Shown one piece after another: positions 17,924-26,202 of a stretch of 64,000 nt of DNA. The translations under genes were made by a program, and so were the position numbers. The stretch's first letter is position 1. Each line of letters opens with the position of its first letter. A model generated the notes under the pieces. It saw only the letters and a list, made by a program, of their open reading frames with translations. It had not been told where the DNA came from and did no database searches. The stretch lies in assembly GCF_008312895.1 (NCBI RefSeq), contig NZ_VSSP01000010.1:1-64000 (forward strand), read 5' to 3'. The DNA is from Luteimonas suaedae. GTDB taxonomy: Bacteria; Pseudomonadota; Gammaproteobacteria; Xanthomonadales; Xanthomonadaceae.

Positions 17924-18838
17924 ATGACCCGGATCGGCACGACATCGCCCCGCCCGCCCCTGGCGCCGCGGCACTGGCCGGCATGGATCGGCATCGGCCT
18001 GATGGCGGCCGCGGCGCGGCTGCCCTGGTCGTGGCAGCGGGGACTGGGACGCGGGCTCGGTGCGTTGCTGCGACGACTGCTGGGCAAACGCCGCAAGATC
18101 GCCGAGCGCAACCTGGCGCTGTGTTTTCCCGCGCTCGCTCCCGCGGCGCGTGCGGCGCTGCTGCGCGAGCACTTCGCGGCGCTGGGCATCGGCCTGTTCG
18201 AGTTCGCCCGCGCGTGGTGGGGATCGGTGCGGCCGCTGCAGCGCGACCTCGTGGTCGAGGGCCTGGAACATCTGCAGACCGCACGTCGCGGCGGTCGCGG
18301 CGTGATCGTGGTCTCCGGGCACTTCACCACGCTCGAGGTCTGCGGCCGGCTGATGTGCGACCACGTGCCGCTGGCCGGCATGTATCGCCCGCATGCGGCG
18401 CCGGCGATGGAGTGGGCGGTCCGCCGCGGCCGCGCGCGCTACGCCGCGGCGATGTTCCCCAAGCAGGACGTGCGCGGCACCGTGCGCCACCTCAAGCGCG
18501 GCGGCCTGCTCTGGTACGCACCGGACCAGGACCCGAGCCGCGGCGACGCGGTCTACGTGCCGTTCTTCGGCCAGCCGGCGCACAGCCTGACCTCCACCCA
18601 CCAGCTGGCGCGATTGTCGGGCGCGGCGGTGGTGCTGTTCCGCCACGAGCGGCGCGCGGACGGCGGCTACACGCTACGGCTGTCGCCGGCGCTCGGGGAC
18701 TTTCCCTCGCGCGACGCGACCGCGGACACGGCACGGGTCATGGCCGGCATCGAAGCGATGGTGCGCGCGGCACCGGCGCAGTACCTGTGGATTCACCGCC
18801 GCTTCAAGCGCCGGCCGGATGGGGAATCGGTGTACTGA
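17924..18838 (+). CDS. lpxL: Lipid A biosynthesis acyltransferase (LpxL/HtrB family)
   Basis: The enzyme adds a secondary acyl chain to Kdo2-lipid A. The 304-residue protein has an N-terminal membrane segment (about 20-35), the catalytic HX4E motif HFTTLE with His133 and Glu138, the GMYRPHAAPAMEW segment, and DQDPSRGDAVYVPFFG, all characteristic of LpxL-type acyltransferases. It is divergent from waaA, whose product makes its acceptor. LpxL versus LpxM cannot be settled from sequence. Its stop is followed six bases later by a GGGAATC heptamer array. Confidence 0.93.
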   Translation: MTRIGTTSPRPPLAPRHWPAWIGIGLMAAAARLPWSWQRGLGRGLGALLRRLLGKRRKIAERNLALCFPALAPAARAALLREHFAALGIGLFEFARAWWGSVRPLQRDLVVEGLEHLQTARRGGRGVIVVSGHFTTLEVCGRLMCDHVPLAGMYRPHAAPAMEWAVRRGRARYAAAMFPKQDVRGTVRHLKRGGLLWYAPDQDPSRGDAVYVPFFGQPAHSLTSTHQLARLSGAAVVLFRHERRADGGYTLRLSPALGDFPSRDATADTARVMAGIEAMVRAAPAQYLWIHRRFKRRPDGESVY

Positions 18839-18844
18839 GGGGCC

Positions 18845-19180
18845 GGGAATCGGGAATCGGGAATCGGGAATCGGGAAGAGCCTATCGCGCCTGTCGTCAT
18901 CCAGGTGGCTTTCAACAGCCGAATGGCGGGTCGAACCGAAGTCCTTCGCATGCACGGATGCCACAGCACCTCCGTAGGAGCGCGCCATGCGCGCGATACC
19001 GCGGGCATTGCGCCGCCCGCGAATTCCGGTGACCGGCGCGCCTGCCGGTCCGGAATCGCGGCATCCACCGGATCCTGCGAGCACCCGCGGTATCGCGCGC
19101 GTGGCGCGCTCCTACGTGCTACCGGCCGGCTTCCCGCCTTCCATTGCCGATTCCCGATTCCCGATTCCCGGCTCTTCCCG
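18845..19180. repeat. GGGAATC heptamer inverted repeat enclosing a REP doublet
   Basis: Four perfect GGGAATC copies (18845-18872) followed by GGGAAGAGCC face an inverted set near 19147-19180 whose complement reads GGGAAGAGCC then three GGGAATC copies. Between them lies GTAG REP copy 2. The two element types are thus nested. The right arm overlaps the last codons of the O-antigen ligase gene. Confidence 0.88.
18974..19115. repeat. GTAG-headed REP doublet (copy 2)
   Basis: GTAGGAGCGCGCC at 18974 and its inverted partner ending GCGCGCTCCTAC at 19115 match the doublet at 16217-16359 almost base for base at the ends, while the inner spacer differs in part. It lies between convergent lpxL and the O-antigen ligase-like gene and just enters the latter's 3' end. 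Confidence 0.9.
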
Positions 19181-20476
19181 CGCCAGCAGGCTCCCTGCAT
19201 ACAGCGCCGCCAGCATCAGCGTCAGTCCACCCCAGAACGTCGAATAGAACGCCAGGTGCGTGTTGAGCGGGAACACCGTCACTGCCAGCGCCAGCATCGC
19301 CGGTCGCGCGCGGTCGCGCGCCTCGGCGTCTGCGTAGCGCCAGGCGCGCCAGGCCAGCGCGGCGCCGGCCAGCCACAGCAGCAGGCCGAGGCCGCCGGTT
19401 TCGCTGAGGATCTCCAGCACGATCTGGTGCGCATGCAGCGCCGGGCCTTCGCCCCAGACCGCGATCTTGCCGGCATGCGGATCGCACGTCGGGAAGGCCT
19501 CGCGGAAGCCGCGCGCGCCGACGCCGTTGACCGGCCGTTCGCCGGCCATGCACAGCGCCGCGCCCCAGATGCGCATGCGTCCGGACAGGGCCATGTCGAC
19601 GCCGGACTCGTCCGCGGTCGCCATCTGCGCGGTGCGCTCGATCCGGTCGCGCACCTGCGGCGAGGCCAGGGTGAGCAGCGCGACCGTGACGATGCCGAAG
19701 ACGAACACGCCGCCGAGCCGTTTCCAGCCCAGCAACCGCCAGCCCGAGAACAGCAGCACCAGGGCGAAAGTGAGCCACGAGGCACGCGCGCCCGCGAGCA
19801 GGATCACCAGCCCCAGCGACACCGCGGCCAGGATCCAGCCGCCGGCCCCGAAGCGGCGCCCGGCCGCGTACAGCACGAACGGCGACAGGCTGGCCAGCAC
19901 CAGGCCGATCTTGAGATTGCAGGGGCCGAGCACGCCGCTGAGGCGATCGACCGCGGCGACGTCCTCGGCGCTGCACATCGGCCGGCCGCTGATCAGCTGC
20001 TTGGCGGCATCGATGCCGAAGAACAGCGGGCTGGTGCCGAAGAAGGCCTCGGCCAATCCGTCCAGGGTCCAGATGCCGAGGATCACCGCCAGTCCGCCGA
20101 AGGTGATGCCGCGCCCGCGCCGGTCGGCCACCGCCGAGGCGACCAGCCACAGGAACGGCAGGTAGCGCAGGTCGACCAGCGACTCGCGCAGCGCGCGGCT
20201 GCCGTCGACCGCACCGACCGACGAGAACAGTTCCGGCAGCCAGTAGGCGAAGAACAGCACGCTGGTCAGCGCCCAGGCCTGCACGCTGAGCAGCGCGGTG
20301 CCGTTGGCGAAGCGCGCCATCAGCAGCCGCACGATCGCCACCAGTGCGCCGAGCACCATCACCCCCTCGGCATAGCCCGGCGCCGGCCACAGCGCGACGA
20401 AGGCCAGCACCCAGTGCGGTGCCCAGCGCCAGCCGGGTGCGGCGGGATTGCGGTCAGCGGCGATCGAGTTCGGCAT
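19112..20476 (-). CDS. O-antigen ligase/polymerase-like membrane protein
   Basis: The 454-residue protein has about ten predicted membrane segments and the Wzy_C/WaaL-type periplasmic region with RASWLTFALVLLFSG, then SGRMRIWGAALCMAGERPVNGVGARGF and HAHQIVLEILSETGGLGLLLW, where the GVGARGFR and H-N/H-Q..E patterns are typical of O-antigen ligases. The ATG at 20476 overlaps the glycosyltransferase end by 23 bases; the extra 57 codons upstream are shadow sequence. The last about 20 residues (EEPGIGNRESAMEGG...) are encoded by the GGGAATC heptamer array and are probably not functional. Ligase and polymerase cannot be told apart. Confidence 0.85.
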   Translation of the reverse strand: MPNSIAADRNPAAPGWRWAPHWVLAFVALWPAPGYAEGVMVLGALVAIVRLLMARFANGTALLSVQAWALTSVLFFAYWLPELFSSVGAVDGSRALRESLVDLRYLPFLWLVASAVADRRGRGITFGGLAVILGIWTLDGLAEAFFGTSPLFFGIDAAKQLISGRPMCSAEDVAAVDRLSGVLGPCNLKIGLVLASLSPFVLYAAGRRFGAGGWILAAVSLGLVILLAGARASWLTFALVLLFSGWRLLGWKRLGGVFVFGIVTVALLTLASPQVRDRIERTAQMATADESGVDMALSGRMRIWGAALCMAGERPVNGVGARGFREAFPTCDPHAGKIAVWGEGPALHAHQIVLEILSETGGLGLLLWLAGAALAWRAWRYADAEARDRARPAMLALAVTVFPLNTHLAFYSTFWGGLTLMLAALYAGSLLAREEPGIGNRESAMEGGKPAGST

Positions 20477-21578
20477 AGACGGCGAGCGTGGCGGCCTGCA
20501 TGGCGGCGAGGGTGTAGGGCATCGTAGCGGGAAGGGCCGGCGCCTGCGCGCGCAGCGCGCGCGCGGCATCGGCGAGCGCGGCGGTGTCGAACGGCGCCAC
20601 CGCGCCCCGCGGCTGCAGTTCGCGCAACAGTTCGCCGACGCCGCCATGGTCCCAGCCGAGCACCGGGCGGCCGACCGACAGGGCTTCGATCACGGTACGT
20701 CCGAACGCCTCGGGCTTGCGCGACAGCTGCAGCACCAGGTCGGCGGCGGCGTAGGCCTCGACGATCGCGGCCGTCGGCGGCGTGATCGCCAGCGCATCGG
20801 CGACGCCGGCGCGCGCGGCCTCGGCCTCGAGTTCGGCGACGTAGCGCTCGCGTCCGGCCTCGCGTGCGCCGGGCATCCACAGGCGTGCATCGACGCCGTC
20901 CGCGCGCAGCGCAGCGAGCAGCGCCACGGCGTCGGCATGGCCCTTCAACCGAGTGCCGCGCCCGGGCAGCAGCAGCAACGGGCCGTCGCCGGCCAGCCGT
21001 GGGTGCTGCGCGGCCACGCGCGCGCGCGCCGCGCGATCAGGGAATGCGTGCCGCGGGAACGACTCCGGATCGATGCCGCGCGGCACCACCCGCAGGCGCG
21101 CGACCTCGGTGTCCGGGTAGTGCCGCAGCACGTAGTCGCGCACCGTCCGCGACACACAGATCACGCGCTCGCCGCGGACCATGATCGCGCTGTAGCGCGA
21201 GGGCGAGTTCAACCCGTGGACCGTGGTGACGAAGTGCGGCCGGTCGGTTTCCGGCATGCCGCGCAGCGCGCGCCAGCCCAGCCAGGCCGGCAGGCGCGAA
21301 CGCGCGTGCACGATGTCGGCGCCGGAGGCCGCGAACAGCCGCCGCAGCGCACCAGTGTGGCGCAGGGTCAGCAGCGACTTGCGGCCGATGTCGAGCGCGA
21401 CGTGCTCGGCGCCGGTCGCCCGCAGCGTCGGCAGCAGGCGGCCACCGGCCGACACCACCAGCGCGCGGTGCCCGGCGCGCACCAGGGCGTCCGCGATCTC
21501 GATGGTGGAACGTTCGACGCCGCCGGACACGAGCGCCGGCAGCAGCTGGACCACGGTGAGTCCGGAATGCGTCGGCAC
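20454..21578 (-). CDS. GT4-family glycosyltransferase
   Basis: The 374-residue cytoplasmic or membrane-associated glycosyltransferase has a GT-B fold pattern: N-terminal LLPALVSGGVERSTIEIADALVRAGH, then central VVPRGIDPESFPRHAF, a donor-side LLLLPGRGTRLKGHADAVALLAAL, and the C-terminal EAFGRTVIEALSVGRPVLGWDHGGVGELL with the E-x7-E motif of family 4. The start is a GTG at 21578. It lies in a minus-strand run with the small zinc protein (22-base gap) and the ligase-like gene (overlap), so it probably builds a surface glycan. Donor sugar unknown. Confidence 0.88.
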   Translation of the reverse strand: MPTHSGLTVVQLLPALVSGGVERSTIEIADALVRAGHRALVVSAGGRLLPTLRATGAEHVALDIGRKSLLTLRHTGALRRLFAASGADIVHARSRLPAWLGWRALRGMPETDRPHFVTTVHGLNSPSRYSAIMVRGERVICVSRTVRDYVLRHYPDTEVARLRVVPRGIDPESFPRHAFPDRAARARVAAQHPRLAGDGPLLLLPGRGTRLKGHADAVALLAALRADGVDARLWMPGAREAGRERYVAELEAEAARAGVADALAITPPTAAIVEAYAAADLVLQLSRKPEAFGRTVIEALSVGRPVLGWDHGGVGELLRELQPRGAVAPFDTAALADAARALRAQAPALPATMPYTLAAMQAATLAVYAELDRR

Positions 21579-21600
21579 CGGCGCGCTGGCCCCGGCCGGC

Positions 21601-21801
21601 TCAGTCGAGCAGGACGAAGTGCGCGCCGCAGTACGGGCAGTCGGACTCGCCGCCCTCGGCCTCGATCGGCAGGTACACGCGCGGGTGCGAGTTCCACAGC
21701 GCCATCGCCGGCAGCGGGCAGCTCAGCGGCAGGTCGCCGCGGCGGACTTCGTAACGCCGCTGGGCGTTGGCTTGCTCGGGACTGGCTTCGGCTGCGGACA
21801 T
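21601..21801 (-). CDS. Small zinc-finger (zf-CHCC type) protein
   Basis: The 66-residue protein has a conserved C-terminal half, GDLPLSCPLPAMALWNSHPRVYLPIE then CPYCGAHFVLLD, giving a likely zinc site from Cys28, His39, Cys55 and Cys58. This matches the zf-CHCC family related to mitochondrial complex I subunit NDUFS6. The ATG at 21801 was chosen because the upstream frame is repetitive. It sits between a membrane protein and the glycosyltransferase gene. Its cellular role is not established. Confidence 0.82.
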   Translation of the reverse strand: MSAAEASPEQANAQRRYEVRRGDLPLSCPLPAMALWNSHPRVYLPIEAEGGESDCPYCGAHFVLLD

Positions 21802-21872
21802 GGCGGGAGACCGGGTGGGACAGGCCGCCAGTTTACCGCCCCGCGCCATGACTGCGGCGTATCGCCGCCGCG

Positions 21873-22301
21873 TCAGCGCAGCCAGCCGCGCGCCGCCGCG
21901 CGGCGCGCATACCAGAGCAGGAACCCGGCGATGACGACGATCAGCAGCGCCATCGGCAGTCCCGAGGCGCCGGACGCCACCCAGGCCGGGGTCAGCGCAT
22001 AGACGCCGGCCATCTGCACCACCACCGCCAGCAGCGAGACGGCGAACATCGCCACCGCCCAGCGCCGGCGCAGCAGCAGGGCGAGTGCGCCCAGCACGCC
22101 GCCGAACACCGCCACCCCGTATGGAATGTCCAGCCAGGCCGGCATCGCCGCATAGACCTGCTGCTGTTCGGGTGGCAGCGCCGCGATCTGCTCCGGGCCC
22201 AGGTTGGTCTGCAGGAAGAACATCGCCACGCCGATCAGGTTCCAGACCAGCGCGACCGCCCCCACGACCCAATGCGTGGTCGGTACCTTCGTCGTGTCCA
22301 T
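21873..22301 (-). CDS. Four-helix hypothetical membrane protein
   Basis: The 142-residue protein MDTTKVPTTHWVVGAVALVWNLIGV has four predicted membrane helices (about 12-30, 55-77, 80-103, 112-131) and a short acidic loop with GPEQIAALPPEQQQVYAAMPAWLD between helices 1 and 2. A strong GGGGAGGGAGC ribosome site precedes the ATG at 22301. Similar sugar-transport or DoxX-like annotated proteins exist, but I cannot assign a function. It begins the minus-strand run that continues to the ligase-like gene. Confidence 0.75.
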   Translation of the reverse strand: MDTTKVPTTHWVVGAVALVWNLIGVAMFFLQTNLGPEQIAALPPEQQQVYAAMPAWLDIPYGVAVFGGVLGALALLLRRRWAVAMFAVSLLAVVVQMAGVYALTPAWVASGASGLPMALLIVVIAGFLLWYARRAAARGWLR

Positions 22302-22809
22302 GCTCCCTCCCCGGATTTGCCTGGCGACGGCGTCGAGGCTACTCCCGGTCCGTGTGCGCAGCCAGTGCCTGTTGGCGGGCCAGACCGCCAACAGGCACTG
22401 GGGCCGCCCTTCTGCCGCGCCGGCCCTGCTGGTACTTCCGGAAGCGCTTCCATCGAGCGCTCCTGGGCAACCGCCAGGGTGGCGCTCCAGCTGGAAAGAA
22501 GAAGTCGTGGCGAACGCGACGAGCACCGCGCGTGGCGCGCAACCGGCGCGCACCGCTACGCCAGCAGCGTAGCCACGCTGTTTCGTCGCTTGCCCTCGTG
22601 GCCGGATGGCGCCATCCTCGGCGCCGGGGTCCCGATACCGGCAGTCGCCGACGTCGGGAAACGCAGGTGACAATCGTCAGGTGATGACAGGCGGGATCCG
22701 CGCCAATCTGCGCCGGGGCCGTCCTCTCCAATCCTCATGTGACTTCCGGCCACTGTTCGTGGCACCGCCGGCCGTCACACTCGCACCGGATCGTCCGTCC
22801 CGGGTACGC
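22302..22809. other. 508-base divergent gap with a long perfect hairpin
   Basis: No gene is supported between the membrane protein and the MacA-like adaptor; open frames here are GC-biased shadows without family resemblance or ribosome sites. The main feature is the hairpin at 22362-22401. The rest has no clear promoter by eye, though both flanking genes must start from here. Confidence 0.6.
22362..22401. repeat. 17-base-pair perfect hairpin
   Basis: The arms 22362-22378 and 22385-22401 are perfectly complementary (CCAGTGCCTGTTGGCGG and its reverse complement) around the six-base loop GCCAGA. It lies about 60 bases upstream of the 142-residue membrane protein gene. It has no T-run and does not resemble the REP families elsewhere in the window. 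Confidence 0.9.
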
Positions 22810-24054
22810 ATGAACAATCAGAACAACCAAGCCGACCTGCTCAAGGAACTGCGCATCGACCGCAGGCCCGGTCCGCCGCCGTCGCGGCGCGGCCTCTGGA
22901 TCGCGATTGCCGTGGTCGTCGCCCTGCTCCTGGCCGCACTCGCTGCCTGGGCGCTGTTCGGCCGCGACCGCGGGATCGAGGTGCGCACCACGCAGGTCGT
23001 GGCCACCGGCGGCGGCACGGCGTCCGCCTCGGTGCTCGACGCCAGCGGCTACGTGGTCGCGCGGCGCATGGCCACGGTTTCGGCCAAGATCACCGGCCGC
23101 GTGCGCGAAGTGCTGATCGAGGAAGGCATGGCCGTGGAGGAAGGCCAGGTCATGGCCACGCTCGACCCGATCGACGCCGACGCCCAGCGCAGCCTTTCCG
23201 CCGCGCAGCTCGCCGCCGCGCGTACCCAGGTCGGCAACGTGCAGGCGCAGCTGAAGGAAGCCGAGGCCAATGCGCGCCGGCTGGAATCGCTGGTGCAGCA
23301 ACAGCTGGTCTCGCGTGCGCAGTACGAGCAGGCGGTGGCGGAACGCGATTCGTTGCGTGCGCAGCTGGCCTCGGCGCAGCGCAACGTCGAAGTCGCCGGC
23401 GACCAGCTCAAGATCTCCGACATCGGCGTCGACAACACCGTCGTGCGCGCGCCGTTCGCCGGCATGGTGGTGGCGAAGGCGGCGCAGCCGGGCGAGATCG
23501 TCTCGCCGCTGTCGGCCGGCGGCGGCTTCACCCGCACCGGGATCGGCACCGTGGTCGACATGGATTCGCTGGAGATCGAGGTCGACGTCGGCGAGGCCTA
23601 CATCGGCCGGGTCGAGCCGAAGATGCCGGTCGAGGCGACGCTCAATGCCTATCCGGACTGGAAGATCCCGGCCGAGGTGATCGCCATCGTGCCCACCGCC
23701 GACCGCGGCAAGGCCACGGTGAAGGTGCGCGTGGCGCTGAAGGAGAAGGATCCGCGGATCGTGCCGGACATGGGCGTCAACGTGAGCTTCCTCGAGACCG
23801 AACGCTCGGCCGACGAGCGCGCGCCGCAGGAGGTCCGCGTGCCCGCCGACGCGATCGTGCAGCGCGACGGCGCCGACGTCGCGTTCGTCGTCGGCGGCGG
23901 CGATCCGGCCGTCGTCGAGCGCCGTGCGGTGAAGCCCGGGCGCGCGGTCGGCGACGACCGGCAGGTGCTGTCCGGACTGAGCGCCGGCGAAACCGTGGTG
24001 CTGGCGCCGCCGGCCGAGCTGGAGGACGGCGGCCGGGTACGGGTGCTGCAATGA
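22810..24054 (+). CDS. MacA/HlyD-like periplasmic adaptor of an ABC system
   Basis: The 414-residue membrane-fusion protein is anchored by one N-terminal helix (about 28-50, GLWIAIAVVVALLLAALAAWALF). It then shows a first lipoyl half (VSAKITGRVREVLIEEGMAVEEGQVMATLD), a coiled-coil hairpin (about 120-205), a second lipoyl half (VVRAPFAGMVVAKAAQPGEIVSPL) and beta-barrel and proximal domains. It is followed by an ATPase and two permeases, so it belongs to a MacAB-like tripartite export system and probably reaches an outer-membrane channel such as TolC. The ATG at 22810 was chosen over upstream in-frame starts in the non-coding gap. Confidence 0.9.
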   Translation: MNNQNNQADLLKELRIDRRPGPPPSRRGLWIAIAVVVALLLAALAAWALFGRDRGIEVRTTQVVATGGGTASASVLDASGYVVARRMATVSAKITGRVREVLIEEGMAVEEGQVMATLDPIDADAQRSLSAAQLAAARTQVGNVQAQLKEAEANARRLESLVQQQLVSRAQYEQAVAERDSLRAQLASAQRNVEVAGDQLKISDIGVDNTVVRAPFAGMVVAKAAQPGEIVSPLSAGGGFTRTGIGTVVDMDSLEIEVDVGEAYIGRVEPKMPVEATLNAYPDWKIPAEVIAIVPTADRGKATVKVRVALKEKDPRIVPDMGVNVSFLETERSADERAPQEVRVPADAIVQRDGADVAFVVGGGDPAVVERRAVKPGRAVGDDRQVLSGLSAGETVVLAPPAELEDGGRVRVLQ

Positions 24055-24101
24055 GCGTGCGTCGAAATCGCCGTTCCCCGTTCGTCGAGGAGCAGAAACG
24101 G

Positions 24102-24169
24102 GTGGAAAGGAGTGAGAAACGAGAGCAAGCAGGAGCAAATGCATTCTCTCGCTTCTCACTCCTTTCCAC
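24102..24169. repeat. Heptamer-type inverted repeat, adaptor-ATPase gap
   Basis: Arms 24102-24125 (GTGGAAAGGAGTGAGAAACG...) and 24146-24169 are complementary at 23 of 24 positions around a 20-base loop. The purine arm contains GAGTGAG and AAACGAG units. It lies inside an operon, between adaptor and ATPase genes, 52 bases before the ATPase start. A transcript would fold into a strong hairpin without a following U-run. Confidence 0.9.
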
Positions 24170-24220
24170 TCACTCCTCGCCCCATCCGACAACCGTCCTG
24201 ACCGACACGAGGTAACAGCC

Positions 24221-24913
24221 ATGGCATCCCTGGTATCGACCCGCAACCTCACCAAAACCTACCAGCGCGGCCCGGAGAAGATCGAGGTGCTGCACGGCAT
24301 CGACCTCGAGATCGCCAAGGGCGACTTCATCGCGCTGATGGGCCCGTCCGGCTCGGGCAAGAGCACCCTGCTCAACCTGATCGGCGGCCTGGACAACCCG
24401 ACCTCCGGCGAGATCGAGGTCGACGGCGCCCGCATCGACACCATGGGCGCCGGCCAGCTGGCGCAGTGGCGCAGCGACCACGTCGGCTTCGTATTCCAGT
24501 TCTACAACCTGATGCCGATGCTCAGCGCGCAGCGCAATGTCGAGCTGCCGCTGCTGCTGACGAGCCTGGGCGGCGCGCAGCGCAAGCGCAACGCCGAGGT
24601 CGCACTGACCCTGGTCGGGCTTGCCGACCGCAGTTCGCACCGCCCCAACGAGCTCTCCGGCGGCCAACAGCAGCGCGTGGCGATCGCGCGCGCGATCGTC
24701 TCCGATCCGACGCTGCTGATCTGCGACGAGCCCACCGGCGACCTCGACCGTCACTCGGCCGAGGAGATCCTGGGCCTGCTGCAGACGCTCAACCGCGAGC
24801 ACGGCAAGACCATCGTCATGGTCACCCATGACCCGAAGGCGGCGGAATATGCCACCCACACCATGCACCTGGACAAGGGCACGCTGGTGGAGCAGGTGCG
24901 GCATGCCGCCTAG
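24221..24913 (+). CDS. ABC transporter ATP-binding protein (MacB/LolD type)
   Basis: The 230-residue ATPase has Walker [10 protein letters not shown] (41-49), the Q-loop in [13 protein letters not shown], the signature [14 protein letters not shown] (from 145), Walker [13 protein letters not shown] (from 165) and the switch histidine in [13 protein letters not shown]. Length and the D-loop place it in the MacB/LolD/FtsE group, which powers FtsX-type permeases by mechanotransmission. The genes that follow are two such permeases. Confidence 0.94.
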   Translation: MASLVSTRNLTKTYQRGPEKIEVLHGIDLEIAKGDFIALMGPSGSGKSTLLNLIGGLDNPTSGEIEVDGARIDTMGAGQLAQWRSDHVGFVFQFYNLMPMLSAQRNVELPLLLTSLGGAQRKRNAEVALTLVGLADRSSHRPNELSGGQQQRVAIARAIVSDPTLLICDEPTGDLDRHSAEEILGLLQTLNREHGKTIVMVTHDPKAAEYATHTMHLDKGTLVEQVRHAA

Positions 24914-25012
24914 GGCAAGAAGTGAGAAACGAGGAGTGGGAAACGAGTAGGCGCAGCGCACCGCTTTCTCTCTTTTCTCACTCCTCTCCACTCGTTTCTG
25001 CGTACTTGAAGA
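24914..25012. repeat. Heptamer-type inverted repeat, ATPase-permease gap
   Basis: A purine-rich arm (GTGAGAAACGAGGAGTGGGA..., about 24920-24949) and a pyrimidine arm (about 24963-25000) fill almost the entire gap between the ATPase and first permease genes. They pair imperfectly but share the GAGTGAG and AAACGAG units of the element at 24102-24169. The first permease ribosome site follows directly. Confidence 0.8.
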
Positions 25013-25022
25013 GGTGTCGAAC

Positions 25023-26189
25023 ATGAAATACCTGCCCCTGATCTGGGCCGAGCTGTTCCGGCGCAAGACGCGGACGATCCTGACCCTGCTGTCGATCCTG
25101 GCGGCGTTCCTGCTGTTCGGCCTGCTCAACGGCGTGCGCGACAGCTTCGCCCAGGCCGGGCAGAGCGCGGCCGGCGCCGAGCGCCTGCAGACCGGCTCGC
25201 GCCTGTCCTTCATCCAGGCGCTGCCGATGGCGCTGCACGCGCGCATCGCCCAGGTCGACGGCGTGGAGGCGGTGACCTACGCCAACTGGTTCGGCGGCGC
25301 CTACCAGGACCCGCGCAACCAGATCTTCAGCTTTGCGGTGGCGCCGAATTACCTCGACCTGTACCCGGAAATCGCGGTCGACCCGAAGCAGCGCGAGGCC
25401 TTCAACAACACCCGCACCGGCATTCTGGTCGGCGAGGGGCTGATGCAGCGCTTCGGCTGGGAGGTCGGACAGCGCATCCCGCTGCAATCGACCATCTTCC
25501 CCAATCGCGACGGCAGCAAGAACTGGGAGTTCGACATCGTTGGAGTAATGAGCGCCACCGACAAGAAGAGCGGCGGCTGGTACGACCAGATGCTGTTGCT
25601 GCAGTGGAAGTACTTCGACGAGTCCACGCCCTACAACCAGGGCCAGGCCGGTTGGTACGTCAGCCGCGTGTCGGACGTCGACCAGGCCGACCGCGTGGCC
25701 AAGGCGATCGATGCGCTGTCGGCCAACTCCCCCCACGAGACCAAGACCATGACCGAGCAGGCGGCGACTGCGTCGTGGATGAAGCAGATGGCCGACATCG
25801 GCCTGATCGTCGGCTCGATCATGGGCGCGGTGTTCTTCACCCTGCTGTTGCTGACCGGCAACACCATGGCGCAGGCGGTGCGCGAGCGCATCCCGGAACT
25901 GGCGGTGCTCAAGACCATCGGCTTCCGCGACGGCAGCGTGCTCGGCCTGGTGCTCGCCGAATCGGTCGTCCTGGTGCTGATCGGCGGGGTGCTCGGACTG
26001 GGACTGGCGGCGGTGCTCGGACCGATGGTCAGCGCCGGTTCCGGCGGCGTGATCAGCCTGCCGCCGATGAGCGCCGGCAGCTGGCTGCTGGGACTGGGGC
26101 TGATGATCGCCATCGGACTGCTGGTGGGATTGCTGCCGGCGCTGCGCGCGATGCGGCTGAACATCGTCGATGCATTGGCCGGACGCTGA
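25023..26189 (+). CDS. FtsX-type ABC transporter permease, first
   Basis: The 388-residue permease has one N-terminal helix (about residues 17-37, TILTLLSILAAFLLFGLLNGV), a large periplasmic MacB-core region with ITFxNWFGG-like AVTYANWFGGAYQDPRNQIF, and three C-terminal helices (from about 260) including the FtsX region VRERIPELAVLKTIGFRDGSVLGLVLAES and RAMRLNIVDAL. The ATG at 25023, eight bases from GAGG, was preferred over a GTG three codons earlier. It likely forms a heterodimer with the next permease. Confidence 0.9.
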   Translation: MKYLPLIWAELFRRKTRTILTLLSILAAFLLFGLLNGVRDSFAQAGQSAAGAERLQTGSRLSFIQALPMALHARIAQVDGVEAVTYANWFGGAYQDPRNQIFSFAVAPNYLDLYPEIAVDPKQREAFNNTRTGILVGEGLMQRFGWEVGQRIPLQSTIFPNRDGSKNWEFDIVGVMSATDKKSGGWYDQMLLLQWKYFDESTPYNQGQAGWYVSRVSDVDQADRVAKAIDALSANSPHETKTMTEQAATASWMKQMADIGLIVGSIMGAVFFTLLLLTGNTMAQAVRERIPELAVLKTIGFRDGSVLGLVLAESVVLVLIGGVLGLGLAAVLGPMVSAGSGGVISLPPMSAGSWLLGLGLMIAIGLLVGLLPALRAMRLNIVDALAGR

Positions 26190-26202
26190 CGGAGAGACCG
26201 AC

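Noticed and set aside
17677-18381. N-terminal extension of waaA
   Set aside because: The frame is open to 18381 but lies opposite lpxL and through a repeat pair; WaaA normally starts with the membrane anchor found at 17676.
14735-18646. 1303-codon open frame on the minus strand
   Set aside because: It runs antisense through tolC and lpxL and crosses the REP at 16217-16359 and the waaA gene in another frame; composition is shadow-like.
22606-22809. Longer start for the MacA-like adaptor
   Set aside because: The in-frame extension is divergent-gap sequence without a signal or helix; the ATG at 22810 places the membrane helix properly.
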